In this document: positions 55,574-63,671 of the stretch, one piece after another
Layout of the letters: every line of letters starts with the position of its first letter
How positions within the stretch are numbered: position 1 is the first letter of the stretch
Source of the DNA: Roseateles koreensis
GTDB taxonomy: Bacteria > Pseudomonadota > Gammaproteobacteria > Burkholderiales > Burkholderiaceae_C
DNA: 64,000 nt
NCBI RefSeq assembly: GCF_028595305.1
Contig: NZ_JAQQXS010000006.1
Span: 208,042 to 272,041 of the forward strand
Direction: 5' to 3'
Notes under the pieces: model-generated
Databases searched by the model: none
Told to the model about the DNA's origin: nothing
What the model saw: only the letters and a program-made list of their open reading frames with translations
Program-made: the position numbers and the translations under genes

Positions 55574-58102
55574 TCAAACCTTGTCGCGCTTGCTCTCAAA
55601 ACCCAGCAAGCTCGCCAGGCCCTGCCAACCCTTTTGGGTCAGCTTGACCAGGGTGTCCACCAAACCTGTTTTGGCCGGCGCTTCCACCTTGGCAAGCACA
55701 GGCTTGGGAGCTTCTGGTGCTGGGCGAGCTGCCACCACCGGCGCGGCCTCAATAACGCGTTCCACTTTCGGCGTTTGCTTCACTTGGCCCTCGGCGCGAG
55801 TTGCGAGTTTGCGAGGTGCTGGCAGCGGCTTTGCTGGCAGGGGGCGCGGCAAGCGGTACGCCACATCGGCAAGCACGCCGGGCTCGGGCAGATCATCGAG
55901 TGCACGCACCTCGGTGAGCGCGGGCCAGGCGCTGCTCAATGGCAGCGGCCGCGTGTCAGCAGGTGGACTTAATAGCGGCAAATCTTGGGCCGGCTCGGCC
56001 AATAAGCGGCTTGGCGCATCCACCTCGGGCCAGGTCTTAAGAAGGGTTTGGGCCGAGCTCGGAGCTTCTTCGACCAGCGGCAGCGCCTGCGGCGGCTCAC
56101 TCAATTCGGCCTGTGTATCCAAGATGGGCAAGGGCAAATCCAGGGCTACAGTCCGGAAGCTTCTTGCGCCAGGCATTGACGCGGGGCCGGCGTCCTTCGC
56201 CGTTAGCGGGCGCGCTCCGCCGCCAAGCAGACCCAAGAGCCCAGGCGCGTAGCTGCGCAAAGCCTGCAGATGCCCTGGTGGCGCAGCCGCGCTGCTCGGC
56301 GCCTCGGTGCTGTGCAAGCCCAGCAACACATGGCTGGGCACGGCCAGATCCATAGGCGCCGCATGCGCGGGCAGCTCAAAACTCGCTGGCATGAGCCGAG
56401 GCTCCACAGACGGCAGGTTCTGGGCCAAAAGCTGCGGGGGTGCCGCTGCATCGGCATGGCGCGGCGAAGCGCTGCTTTCATTGAAGCCGGCCAGCCCGCC
56501 TAGGTGGTTGAGCGCCAATGCTGGGGGCTGACCCATCTCGGCCACCGGCGAGGCTTGGGCCCCAGGCATTTCAAGTCGGCCTGACGTCTGCACCAACTGA
56601 CCCAAGCCGCCAAGATGGGCCACATCCGGCAGTGACTGCGGCATTGGTACGGGCAGCGTGTTGGCACCCATTGGATTCGACAAGCTCACACGCGTTGGGG
56701 CGTCTTGCATGCGCAGAAGTTGGTCTTCAGACAAACGCCGAATCTCCACGTCCACCACACCCGGCTCCACCATGCCCAGCTGGCGCGCAGCGGCGTAGGA
56801 CAAATCAAGAATCCGCCCATCGATGAAGGGGCCACGGTCATTCACCGCCACCACCACCTGCCGTTGATTACGCAGGTTACGTACCAGCACAAAGCTGGGC
56901 AGGGGCAGGCTGCGATGCGCGGCCGTCAAGCCATGCATATCGAAGCGTTCGCCATTGGCCGTGGCCCTGTCCTGAAAGCCCGGCCCATACCAGGACGCCA
57001 GTCCACGCTCCACCCAGTTTTCATACCCAGCATTGATGGGCAGCGCGGGCGCCTCGGCCACGGCTTGTTGATGCTGGCTCACCGCCAGGCACATCACCGT
57101 GGCCATGCTGCATCGCCAGGCATGACGCCGCGCCTGCTGGCGGGATTTCGCTGATTTTCGGATATGGCTGGTATCTGCCAATGGCCGCAATTTCAGCCAT
57201 GACCTGTACAGCCCGCTGTCGGACCTAGGCGCTGCGTGCGCCGCGTGCAGCAAGCGCCAAGGCAGGCTGGGCAAGCGGCATTTCAGCTCTGCACCAAGGC
57301 CCCGGGGCAGCAAGGCCATGACCTCAAAACAAGACCCGGCACGTTCAGGCATTCTTGCGCTGAGATAACGCGCCAAAGACTCGGCAAGATGCGTCGCGTC
57401 GCCTGGCCCCAGGGGTATGTTCAGCAACTGATCGAAGGGCTCCGGTGGCCTGGGCCAAGTGCCTGGCAGACCCAGCAAGCGCGCCAGCAAACCATCCATG
57501 CCTGCCTGCTGCCGCAGGCCCAAAGACAAGCGAGCCAAAGCCTGGTGCTGACCGAACAGGCGGCAAAGTGCCAACAGCTGCAACAAGGCCAGGTAATGGC
57601 CCGGGTCGCTCAGATCAAAAGGCCATTCGCACAGGCCTTGTGTCACTGATTGAGGGTGCAAAAAATGTGGGCGCCGCCGCAATAGCCGGTGCAGCAAATG
57701 CTGCCAATTTCGCAAAGCGCGCAGCACCGCCAGCAGCTCGCCATGTAACTCCGGCAGGCTTTGTCCATTGCTGAAATCCAGCTCCCACAAGGCCAGGCGC
57801 AAACGAAAAAAAGCCTCGGCAGCGCACAGCCGCGAGAGCAGCAGAGCATCCCCCGATGACGCGGCCTGCGCCGGCCCCGCAAGCCCGAGGCGCCGATGCG
57901 CGGCGCGCAGCTGCACACACAGAATATGGCGCTCCGCGAGCCGCTGCGATGCCCTCAGCCGCATCGCTGCATCAGACTCTGGCACGGCTGTCGCTTGATG
58001 TTTTCGAGCTGTGGAATGCTTGGGCGCCAAGGGTTGAACAGGTGAGAAGTCCAAATAAAAAAGCAGGCGAGGCCTGCAGCGTTGTGAGCCATTCTTGAAC
58101 AC
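55574..58102 (-). CDS. Large composite protein with RlpA (DPBB) lytic transglycosylase domain
   Basis: 842 residues in one uninterrupted frame. Residues 1-320 are a Leu/Arg/Ala-rich helical region of unknown family. A basic-hydrophobic stretch (RHAWRCSMATVMCLAVS, about 327-342) resembles a signal anchor. Residues 365-458 form an RlpA double-psi beta-barrel: WVERGLASWYGPGFQDRATANG, ERFDMHGLTAAHRSLP, VAVNDRGPFIDGR. Its candidate catalytic Glu385, Asp388 and Asp422 are intact. Residues 465-842 are Pro/Ala-rich with no known domain. RlpA enzymes cut denuded glycans, so this protein may open the cell wall for the T6SS envelope complex. The GTG at 58102 or ATG at 57964 may be the true start; translation from about residue 333 would give a secreted RlpA alone. 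Confidence 0.75.
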   Translation of the reverse strand: MFKNGSQRCRPRLLFYLDFSPVQPLAPKHSTARKHQATAVPESDAAMRLRASQRLAERHILCVQLRAAHRRLGLAGPAQAASSGDALLLSRLCAAEAFFRLRLALWELDFSNGQSLPELHGELLAVLRALRNWQHLLHRLLRRRPHFLHPQSVTQGLCEWPFDLSDPGHYLALLQLLALCRLFGQHQALARLSLGLRQQAGMDGLLARLLGLPGTWPRPPEPFDQLLNIPLGPGDATHLAESLARYLSARMPERAGSCFEVMALLPRGLGAELKCRLPSLPWRLLHAAHAAPRSDSGLYRSWLKLRPLADTSHIRKSAKSRQQARRHAWRCSMATVMCLAVSQHQQAVAEAPALPINAGYENWVERGLASWYGPGFQDRATANGERFDMHGLTAAHRSLPLPSFVLVRNLRNQRQVVVAVNDRGPFIDGRILDLSYAAARQLGMVEPGVVDVEIRRLSEDQLLRMQDAPTRVSLSNPMGANTLPVPMPQSLPDVAHLGGLGQLVQTSGRLEMPGAQASPVAEMGQPPALALNHLGGLAGFNESSASPRHADAAAPPQLLAQNLPSVEPRLMPASFELPAHAAPMDLAVPSHVLLGLHSTEAPSSAAAPPGHLQALRSYAPGLLGLLGGGARPLTAKDAGPASMPGARSFRTVALDLPLPILDTQAELSEPPQALPLVEEAPSSAQTLLKTWPEVDAPSRLLAEPAQDLPLLSPPADTRPLPLSSAWPALTEVRALDDLPEPGVLADVAYRLPRPLPAKPLPAPRKLATRAEGQVKQTPKVERVIEAAPVVAARPAPEAPKPVLAKVEAPAKTGLVDTLVKLTQKGWQGLASLLGFESKRDKV

Positions 58103-58485
58103 AAATCCCGCGACTTGTTCAGCAAGTTTGGTCGTGTCATTGAAACAGGTGACTTGGCCTCGGTACTAGTTCACATGCATCTCCACAGGCGCGAAAAACA
58201 CTCCAAACTGGGGGGGCGAGTTGCGAAGCATTCGCCCCACACTGGCACCAAAAGGCGGCTCTAGCTTTTTGTTGGTGTGGCGCGAAAGAGGCACAGACCT
58301 CCACGCAAACCAATGACCTAGGGAGTCATTCTTGTCATCGAGGAGGAGTGTGAATGGGTGGCCAAACCGCTCGGTCTGACCCGCCGTGCGTTGGCGGCAT
58401 CTGCCGCTGAATCCCTGCCTACCCGTCCTGCCCTTCGCCTGGCTTTGGCATTTTATTTTTGCGCGAAGTCACGCCTGATATCCCT
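58103..58485 (+). promoter_or_regulatory. Divergent intergenic region of the two T6SS arms
   Basis: 383 bases between the RlpA-domain gene and tssF. It contains a strong ribosome-binding sequence GAGGAGGAG (58339-58348) before the short frame at 58354, and no clear sigma-70 or sigma-54 promoter. It presumably carries the promoters of both arms. Confidence 0.5.
58354..58410 (+). CDS. Possible 18-codon leader peptide upstream of tssF
   Basis: ATG with an unusually good Shine-Dalgarno (GAGGAGGAG) begins MGGQTARSDPPCVGGICR and stops at 58410, 75 bases before tssF. It could be a leader peptide or the sign that translation is loaded here. Being so short, it may also be chance. Confidence 0.25.
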   Translation: MGGQTARSDPPCVGGICR

Positions 58486-60252
58486 ATGTTTGAACAGCAT
58501 TACGAAGCCGAGCTGCGCAATCTGCGTGAGGCCGGCAAAGAGTTTGCCAAAGCGCATCCCGAGCGTGCAGCCGCGCTCAATATGGATCGCTTTGCGGCGC
58601 CCGACCCCTATGTCGAGCGCCTGTTTGAGGGCTTTGCCTTCATTGCCGCACAGCTGCGTCAAAAATTGGTGGACGACCTGCCCGAGTTGACCGAGGGCGT
58701 GGTGAGCCTGCTGTGGCCCAACTACATGCGCATGATCCCTTCGCTGGCCATCCAGGAGTTCGTGCCCAAAAAGCATGTGCTGCAGCAGGTGCAGACCCTG
58801 GCGCGTGGCCTGCGCGTGCGCTCCAACCCGGTGGGCAGCAGCGGCACCCAATGCGAATACCGCAGCACTCAGGCGGTGGAGTTGGCGCCCATCCATCTGG
58901 TCCATGCCCAGCCCGATATCAATGAGGCCGGGCGCAGCGTCATCCGCCTGCAATTCGAGCTGGAAGAGCAGGCCAACTGGGCCAAGCTGGGCCTTCAAAA
59001 GCTGCGCCTTTTTTTGCATGCCGACGCGCCGGTGGCCTTCAGCCTGCGCCACTATCTGCTGGACACTGTCGAGCGCATCACCGTCACCGCTCTGGACGGC
59101 ACGCCCAGCCGCAGCGAGCTGAGTGGTGCGGCACGCTTCAAGCAGGTGGGCTTCAGCGCCGAGGAGCGGCTTTGGCCCTCCAGCAACACGGCTTTTGCGG
59201 GTTATGAACTGCTGCAGGAGTACTTCGCCTTCCGCGAAAAATTCCTCTTCATCGATCTGACGGGTTTGGCCGAGCTGAGCTTGAGCGCCGAGACCCGCCG
59301 CTTCACCCTGGATTGCGTGCTCAACAAGGCCCTGCCGGCCGATATGCGCTTCGACGCCGAGAACATACGCCTGCATTGCACGCCCATCGTGAATCTGTTT
59401 GAGCTGGAGGCCGAGCCGATTGCGGTGGACATGACGCGTGACGAGTACCGTCTCAACCCCTTGCTGCGTGAAGGCGCTTTGATCGAAACCTATAGCGTCG
59501 ATGAGGTCGTGGCCTTCAACCATAGCGACGGGGCCCGCCTGCCCTATGTGCCCTTCTCCTCCTTCAAGCACAGGGGCGGCCTGGGCCGTGACGAAAGCCC
59601 CGAGCGCTACTACCACGCCCGGCCGCGCCAGGGCGCATCGGGCCACCACGAGACCTGGTTGGTCTTGGGCGGGCATGCCCAGGTTGACGTCGATAACCCG
59701 GCGCGCGAAACCCTCTCGGTACGCCTGACCGGCACCAACGGCATGCTGCCCCGCAAGGCCTTGCGCGACGCCACCATCACCCAAATCGTGGCCGGCTCAC
59801 CCGATCTGGAACGCTGCCACAACATCACCAGCCCCACCCTGCCGCAGTACCCGCCCACGGACGACCGTTTTCATTGGCGCTTGATCTCCCACCTGCTGCC
59901 CAGCCTGATGTCCTTGATCGACGCCGAGGTGATGCGCAGCACGCTGGCCCTCTACGACTGGAGCGAGCAAGAGGCGAACCGGCGCCGCATCGACGGCGTG
60001 CGCAAGCTCAGCTGCGAGCGCAGCCACCGCATGCACAAGGGCGCCATCATCAGCGGCTACGCCATCCAGCTCGATCTGCAGGGCAGCCACTTTGCGGACG
60101 AGGGGGATCTGCGCCTGTTCGGCGCCATTCTGTGCGAGTTCTTCCGCCTCTATGTCCCCATCAATGCCTATGCCGACCTGACCCTGAACGTGCTGCCGCG
60201 CGGCAACAAGCTGCACTGGAAATGCGACATCGGCGCCATGAGTGTGATGTGA
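58486..60252 (+). CDS. tssF: T6SS baseplate protein TssF
   Basis: A 588-residue baseplate wedge protein (gp6-like), partner of TssG. The N-terminus MFEQHYEAELRNLREAGKEFAKAHPERAAALNM and DPYVERLFEGFAFIAAQLRQKLVDDLPELTEGVVSLLWPNYMRMIPSLAIQEF are the family signature. The central beta-rich part and the C-terminal RSHRMHKGAIISGYAIQLDL ... LFGAILCEFFRLYVPINAYADLTL complete the usual length. ATG at 58486 is taken as start; an in-frame TTG 27 bases earlier is possible. It is followed 7 bases later by tssG. Confidence 0.94.
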   Translation: MFEQHYEAELRNLREAGKEFAKAHPERAAALNMDRFAAPDPYVERLFEGFAFIAAQLRQKLVDDLPELTEGVVSLLWPNYMRMIPSLAIQEFVPKKHVLQQVQTLARGLRVRSNPVGSSGTQCEYRSTQAVELAPIHLVHAQPDINEAGRSVIRLQFELEEQANWAKLGLQKLRLFLHADAPVAFSLRHYLLDTVERITVTALDGTPSRSELSGAARFKQVGFSAEERLWPSSNTAFAGYELLQEYFAFREKFLFIDLTGLAELSLSAETRRFTLDCVLNKALPADMRFDAENIRLHCTPIVNLFELEAEPIAVDMTRDEYRLNPLLREGALIETYSVDEVVAFNHSDGARLPYVPFSSFKHRGGLGRDESPERYYHARPRQGASGHHETWLVLGGHAQVDVDNPARETLSVRLTGTNGMLPRKALRDATITQIVAGSPDLERCHNITSPTLPQYPPTDDRFHWRLISHLLPSLMSLIDAEVMRSTLALYDWSEQEANRRRIDGVRKLSCERSHRMHKGAIISGYAIQLDLQGSHFADEGDLRLFGAILCEFFRLYVPINAYADLTLNVLPRGNKLHWKCDIGAMSVM

Positions 60253-60259
60253 GGGTGAG

Positions 60260-61405
60260 ATGAGCATCGCCTACCCCGTCAGCAAGACCGTACCCGCGCC
60301 CGGGCACGACTCGGGTGCCGCCTCGCATGGCAACAACACAGGTCGCTTGCAGCTGCGCATCGGCGGAGACCTCCCTGTGCCTCATTTGCCCTTCTGGAAG
60401 TACAACTACTTTCAGCTGCTGCGCCTGATTGAACAAAAACTGCCCTCAGGCCTGCGCCTGGGCCTGGACACCACGCCCCAGCAAGAGCCCCTGCGCGTGC
60501 TGCCCGACCCGGCCCTGCGCTACCCCGCCGCCGACATCAGCCACTTTGGCCGCCCCGCAGCGCGCGGCGAGGGGTTGTCAGCCTGGCACCCCCCCTGGAC
60601 GGAGATGCGCGTCACCTTTGGCGGGCTCTACGGCGTGCAGTCACCCCTGCCCTATCACTTCCTGGACGACATTGCCCGCAAGGCGCCGGGCAGCGAGGTG
60701 CTGGCCTCCTTCCTGGACATCTTCAACCACCGCCTCTATCTGCTGCAGTACCAGGTCTGGAAGAAGTACCGCTATGCCCAGCAGTACCAGGCCCAGGCCA
60801 GTGACCGCATCTCGCGCTGCCTGCTGGGCCTGGGCGGCTTTGCGCTGGACGGCACACAGCCGCAAATCAAGCTGCCGCTGGGGCATTTGCTGGCCTATAT
60901 CGGCCCCTTCTCACAGCGGGTGCGCAATGCCGAAGGCCTGCGCGCCGTGGTGGCCGAGTATCTGGACAGCCGTGACGTGCGGGTTGACCAATTGGTGGCT
61001 CATTGGGTGAGCGTGCCCGATGTTGCGCACCTGGCCTCCCACGCGCGTGGCGGCGAGCTGTGCCTGGGCAATAACGTGGTACTCGGGCGGCGCGTTCTGC
61101 ACCCGGCGGGCAAGGTGCGCATCGTGATCGGGCCCCTGCAGGTCAAGCGCTTTTTTGAGTGCATGCCTGGCGGTAAAGAGTTTGACGACCTGGCTGCGTT
61201 GATACGCCTTTATCTGGGCGCCCACGTCGAATTTGATTTGTGCTTCCAGCTCATCACCGCCGGCCTGCCCCCGGCACAGCTGCGGCGCGGCGGCATGCGC
61301 CTGGGCTGGACCAGCTTTCTGTCCGGCGCCCTGCCCCCGGTGGTGAATGTGACGGTGCGCAACTGCGCTGAGGCCAGCGCCACGGCGCACTTCGACAGCT
61401 CATGA
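60260..61405 (+). CDS. tssG: T6SS baseplate protein TssG
   Basis: A 381-residue baseplate wedge protein. Family segments are FWKYNYFQLLRLIEQKLP, RVLPDPALRYPAADISHF, TEMRVTFGGLYGVQSPLPYHFLDDI, FLDIFNHRLYLLQYQVWKKYRYAQQY, and the C-terminal GVQLGWTSFL-like RLGWTSFLSGALPPVVNVTV. The first 30 residues (GHDSGAASHGNNTG) are low-complexity and extend the N-terminus. With TssF, TssE and TssK it forms the wedge under the sheath. Confidence 0.94.
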   Translation: MSIAYPVSKTVPAPGHDSGAASHGNNTGRLQLRIGGDLPVPHLPFWKYNYFQLLRLIEQKLPSGLRLGLDTTPQQEPLRVLPDPALRYPAADISHFGRPAARGEGLSAWHPPWTEMRVTFGGLYGVQSPLPYHFLDDIARKAPGSEVLASFLDIFNHRLYLLQYQVWKKYRYAQQYQAQASDRISRCLLGLGGFALDGTQPQIKLPLGHLLAYIGPFSQRVRNAEGLRAVVAEYLDSRDVRVDQLVAHWVSVPDVAHLASHARGGELCLGNNVVLGRRVLHPAGKVRIVIGPLQVKRFFECMPGGKEFDDLAALIRLYLGAHVEFDLCFQLITAGLPPAQLRRGGMRLGWTSFLSGALPPVVNVTVRNCAEASATAHFDSS

Positions 61406-61495
61406 ACCGGCCCCATCCCAACCCTAACGTCATCCATCCGCATCACCCATTTTTAAACCACGACCTGCGGGTCAAGCACAGAGGAGAGCAAGACC

Positions 61496-62035
61496 ATGTC
61501 CAATAGTTTTCAAGCCGAAATCCCAGCAGCACGCGTCAATATCAAGCTTGACGTTCATACCGGCGGCGCCCAGAAAAAGGTTGAATTGCCTTTGAAGATG
61601 CTGGTTCTCGGCGACTTCTCCAATGGCAAGACCAAGGGCAGCGTGCAGTCACGCGCCAAGATCAATGTCAATAAGAACAACTTTGACGCGGTACTGGCCG
61701 ACCTCAACCCCAGCGTCAGCTTTGGCGTCAAAGACACCATCGCGGGCGACGGCAGTGAGATCCCGGTGAAGCTGGACTTCAAGAACATGAAGGACTTCCA
61801 CCCCGAGCAAGTGGCCAAGAAGATCCCCCAGCTTTCCAAGCTCATGGCCACGCGCAATCTGCTCAAGGACTTGAAGTCCAACCTGCTCGATAACGCCACC
61901 CTGCGCCGCGAACTCGAAGGCATCGTCAAAGACCAAAAAACCTTGGCCGCGCTGAAGGGCGACCTGGACGCCATCGCCGCAAAAACGGCCACCAAGGCAG
62001 CCACCGCCACTGACGCCAGCGAACCCCAAGCCTAA
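61496..62035 (+). CDS. tssB: T6SS contractile sheath small subunit TssB
   Basis: A 179-residue sheath protein. VNIKLDVHTGGAQKKVELPLKMLVLGDFSNGKTKGSVQSR is the standard opening, followed by ALADLNPSVSFGVKDTI and the FHPEQVAKKIPQLSKLMATRNLLKDLKSNLLDNATLRRELEGIV helical arm that pairs with TssC. An Ala/Thr-rich tail closes the protein. A GAGGAGAGC ribosome-binding site precedes the ATG. It is 24 bases upstream of tssC. Confidence 0.96.
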   Translation: MSNSFQAEIPAARVNIKLDVHTGGAQKKVELPLKMLVLGDFSNGKTKGSVQSRAKINVNKNNFDAVLADLNPSVSFGVKDTIAGDGSEIPVKLDFKNMKDFHPEQVAKKIPQLSKLMATRNLLKDLKSNLLDNATLRRELEGIVKDQKTLAALKGDLDAIAAKTATKAATATDASEPQA

Positions 62036-62059
62036 GCAAACACCTATACGGAGAACCCC

Positions 62060-63580
62060 ATGACCACACAAACCGCATCCGTCGCCGCCAAACCCGGTGC
62101 CGAAACCGTTTACGAATCGCTGTTCCGCAAGGTCAACCTCAAGCCGGTGAGCAATTCCTCCGGGCTGGACACCTTTACCGACAACGACAAGCTCAGCGAG
62201 ACCTCGCTGGACGACCGCCTGACCGTCGCCGTCAACGTCTTGCTGGAATCCATCCAGAAGTCCGCCCAACATGTGGACCGCCTGGACAAGGCCTTGCTGG
62301 ACTTCCACATCTCCCGCATCGACCAGCTCATCAGCACCCAGCTCGATGAAATCATGCATCACGATGAATTCCAGCGCGTGGAGTCCTCCTGGCGCGGCCT
62401 CAAGCATCTGGTGGACCGCTGCGACTACCGCAAGAACGTCAAGACCGAGCTGATCGACGTCTCCAAAGACGATCTGCGCCAGGACTTCGAAGACACGCCC
62501 GAGATCATCCAAAGCGGCCTCTACAACCACACCTATGTGCAGGAATACGACCAGCCCGGCGGCGAACCCTTTGCCGCCATGGTCTCGGCCTACACCTTTG
62601 ACCGCAGCCCGCAAGACCTGACCCTGATGCGCAATGTTTCCAAGGTGGCGGCTGCCTCGCACTGCCCCTTCCTCGCCTCGGTGGGTCCGGCCTTCTTCGG
62701 CAAGGAAACCATGCATGAGGTGGCCTCCATTCAGGACATCGGCGTGTACATGGAACGTGTTGAATTCACCAAATGGAAGTCCTTCCGTGACACCGAAGAT
62801 TCGCGTTATGTCGGCCTGACCCTGCCCAGGGTGCTGGCCCGCCTGCCCTATGGCTCGCAGACCCTGCCGGTGCGCAGCTTCAACTACGAAGAAGCCGTCA
62901 AGGGCCCGGACCACAGCAAATACCTGTGGACCCATGCCTCTTTTTCACTGGCCGCCAACATGGTGCGCTCCTATGTACGTAACGGCTGGTCGGTGCAGAT
63001 CCGTGGCCCGCGTGCCGGTGGCCTGGTTGAAGACCTGCCCATCCACCTCTACGACTTGGGCACCGGCGCACAGGTGAAGATCCCCACCGAGGTGCTGATC
63101 CCCGAGACCCGTGAATTCGAGTTCGCCAACCTCGGCTTCATCCCCCTGTCCTTCTACAAAAACCGCGACTACGCCTGCTTCTTCAGCGCCAATAGCGCGC
63201 AAAAGCCAGCCCTCTACGACACCAAGGAGGCCACGGCCAACAGCCGCGCCAACAGCCGCCTGCCCTACATCATGCTGATCTCGCGCCTGGCCCATTACCT
63301 CAAGGTGATGCAGCGCGAAAACATCGGCATGACCAAGGACCGCAAGGTGCTGGAGGCCGAGTTCACCAAGTGGATTCGTGGCCTGGTGACCGAGATGAAC
63401 GACCCCAGCGACGAGGTGCGCGCGCAGTTCCCCCTGCGTGACGCTCGCGTTGTGGTGGAAGACATCGAGGACAACCCCGGCTTCTTCAGCGTCAAGCTCT
63501 TTGTGATGCCGCACTTCCAGATCGAAGGCATGGACGTCAGCCTCTCGCTGGTCTCGCAAATGCCCAAGGACAAGAAGTAA
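62060..63580 (+). CDS. tssC: T6SS contractile sheath large subunit TssC
   Basis: A 506-residue sheath protein. Recognised segments are RIDQLISTQLDEIMHHDEFQRVESSWRGLKHLVDRCDY, EYDQPGGEPFAAMVSAYTFDRSPQDL, LPRVLARLPYG, GFIPLSFYKNRDYACFFSANSAQKP, SRLAHYLKVMQRENIG and, at the end, DIEDNPGFFSVKLFVMPHFQIEGMDVSLSLVSQMP. With TssB it forms the heterodimeric sheath recycled by ClpV. The length is typical. Confidence 0.97.
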   Translation: MTTQTASVAAKPGAETVYESLFRKVNLKPVSNSSGLDTFTDNDKLSETSLDDRLTVAVNVLLESIQKSAQHVDRLDKALLDFHISRIDQLISTQLDEIMHHDEFQRVESSWRGLKHLVDRCDYRKNVKTELIDVSKDDLRQDFEDTPEIIQSGLYNHTYVQEYDQPGGEPFAAMVSAYTFDRSPQDLTLMRNVSKVAAASHCPFLASVGPAFFGKETMHEVASIQDIGVYMERVEFTKWKSFRDTEDSRYVGLTLPRVLARLPYGSQTLPVRSFNYEEAVKGPDHSKYLWTHASFSLAANMVRSYVRNGWSVQIRGPRAGGLVEDLPIHLYDLGTGAQVKIPTEVLIPETREFEFANLGFIPLSFYKNRDYACFFSANSAQKPALYDTKEATANSRANSRLPYIMLISRLAHYLKVMQRENIGMTKDRKVLEAEFTKWIRGLVTEMNDPSDEVRAQFPLRDARVVVEDIEDNPGFFSVKLFVMPHFQIEGMDVSLSLVSQMPKDKK

Positions 63581-63593
63581 GGCGAGGTCAAAC

Positions 63594-63628
63594 GCTGGCG
63601 GGGCCATTTGAAACCCGGCCCCGTCAGC
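63594..63628 (+). terminator. Hairpin after tssC
   Basis: GCTGGCGGGGCC (63594-63605) pairs with GGCCCCGTCAGC (63617-63628) with one mismatch and an 11-base loop. There is no T-run. It may attenuate or protect the abundant sheath transcript before the VgrG-like gene. Confidence 0.4.
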
Positions 63629-63671
63629 CCCTTCGATCTCAAAACCTGCCCGCCAACCCCGTGCCCCAGCC

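Noticed and set aside
58442..58465. Possible sigma-54 promoter (TGGCA ... TTGCG) before tssF
   Set aside because: The GG-to-GC distance is 12 rather than 10 bases, and it overlaps the proposed tssF start.
58358..58690. 110-residue frame beginning with a signal-like stretch upstream of and overlapping tssF
   Set aside because: Most of it runs out of frame through the conserved TssF N-terminus; the hydrophobic part is too short to be convincing.
61649..62935. 428-residue open frame antisense to tssB/tssC
   Set aside because: Spans two real genes and their gap; composition is Val/Gly/His shadow-like.
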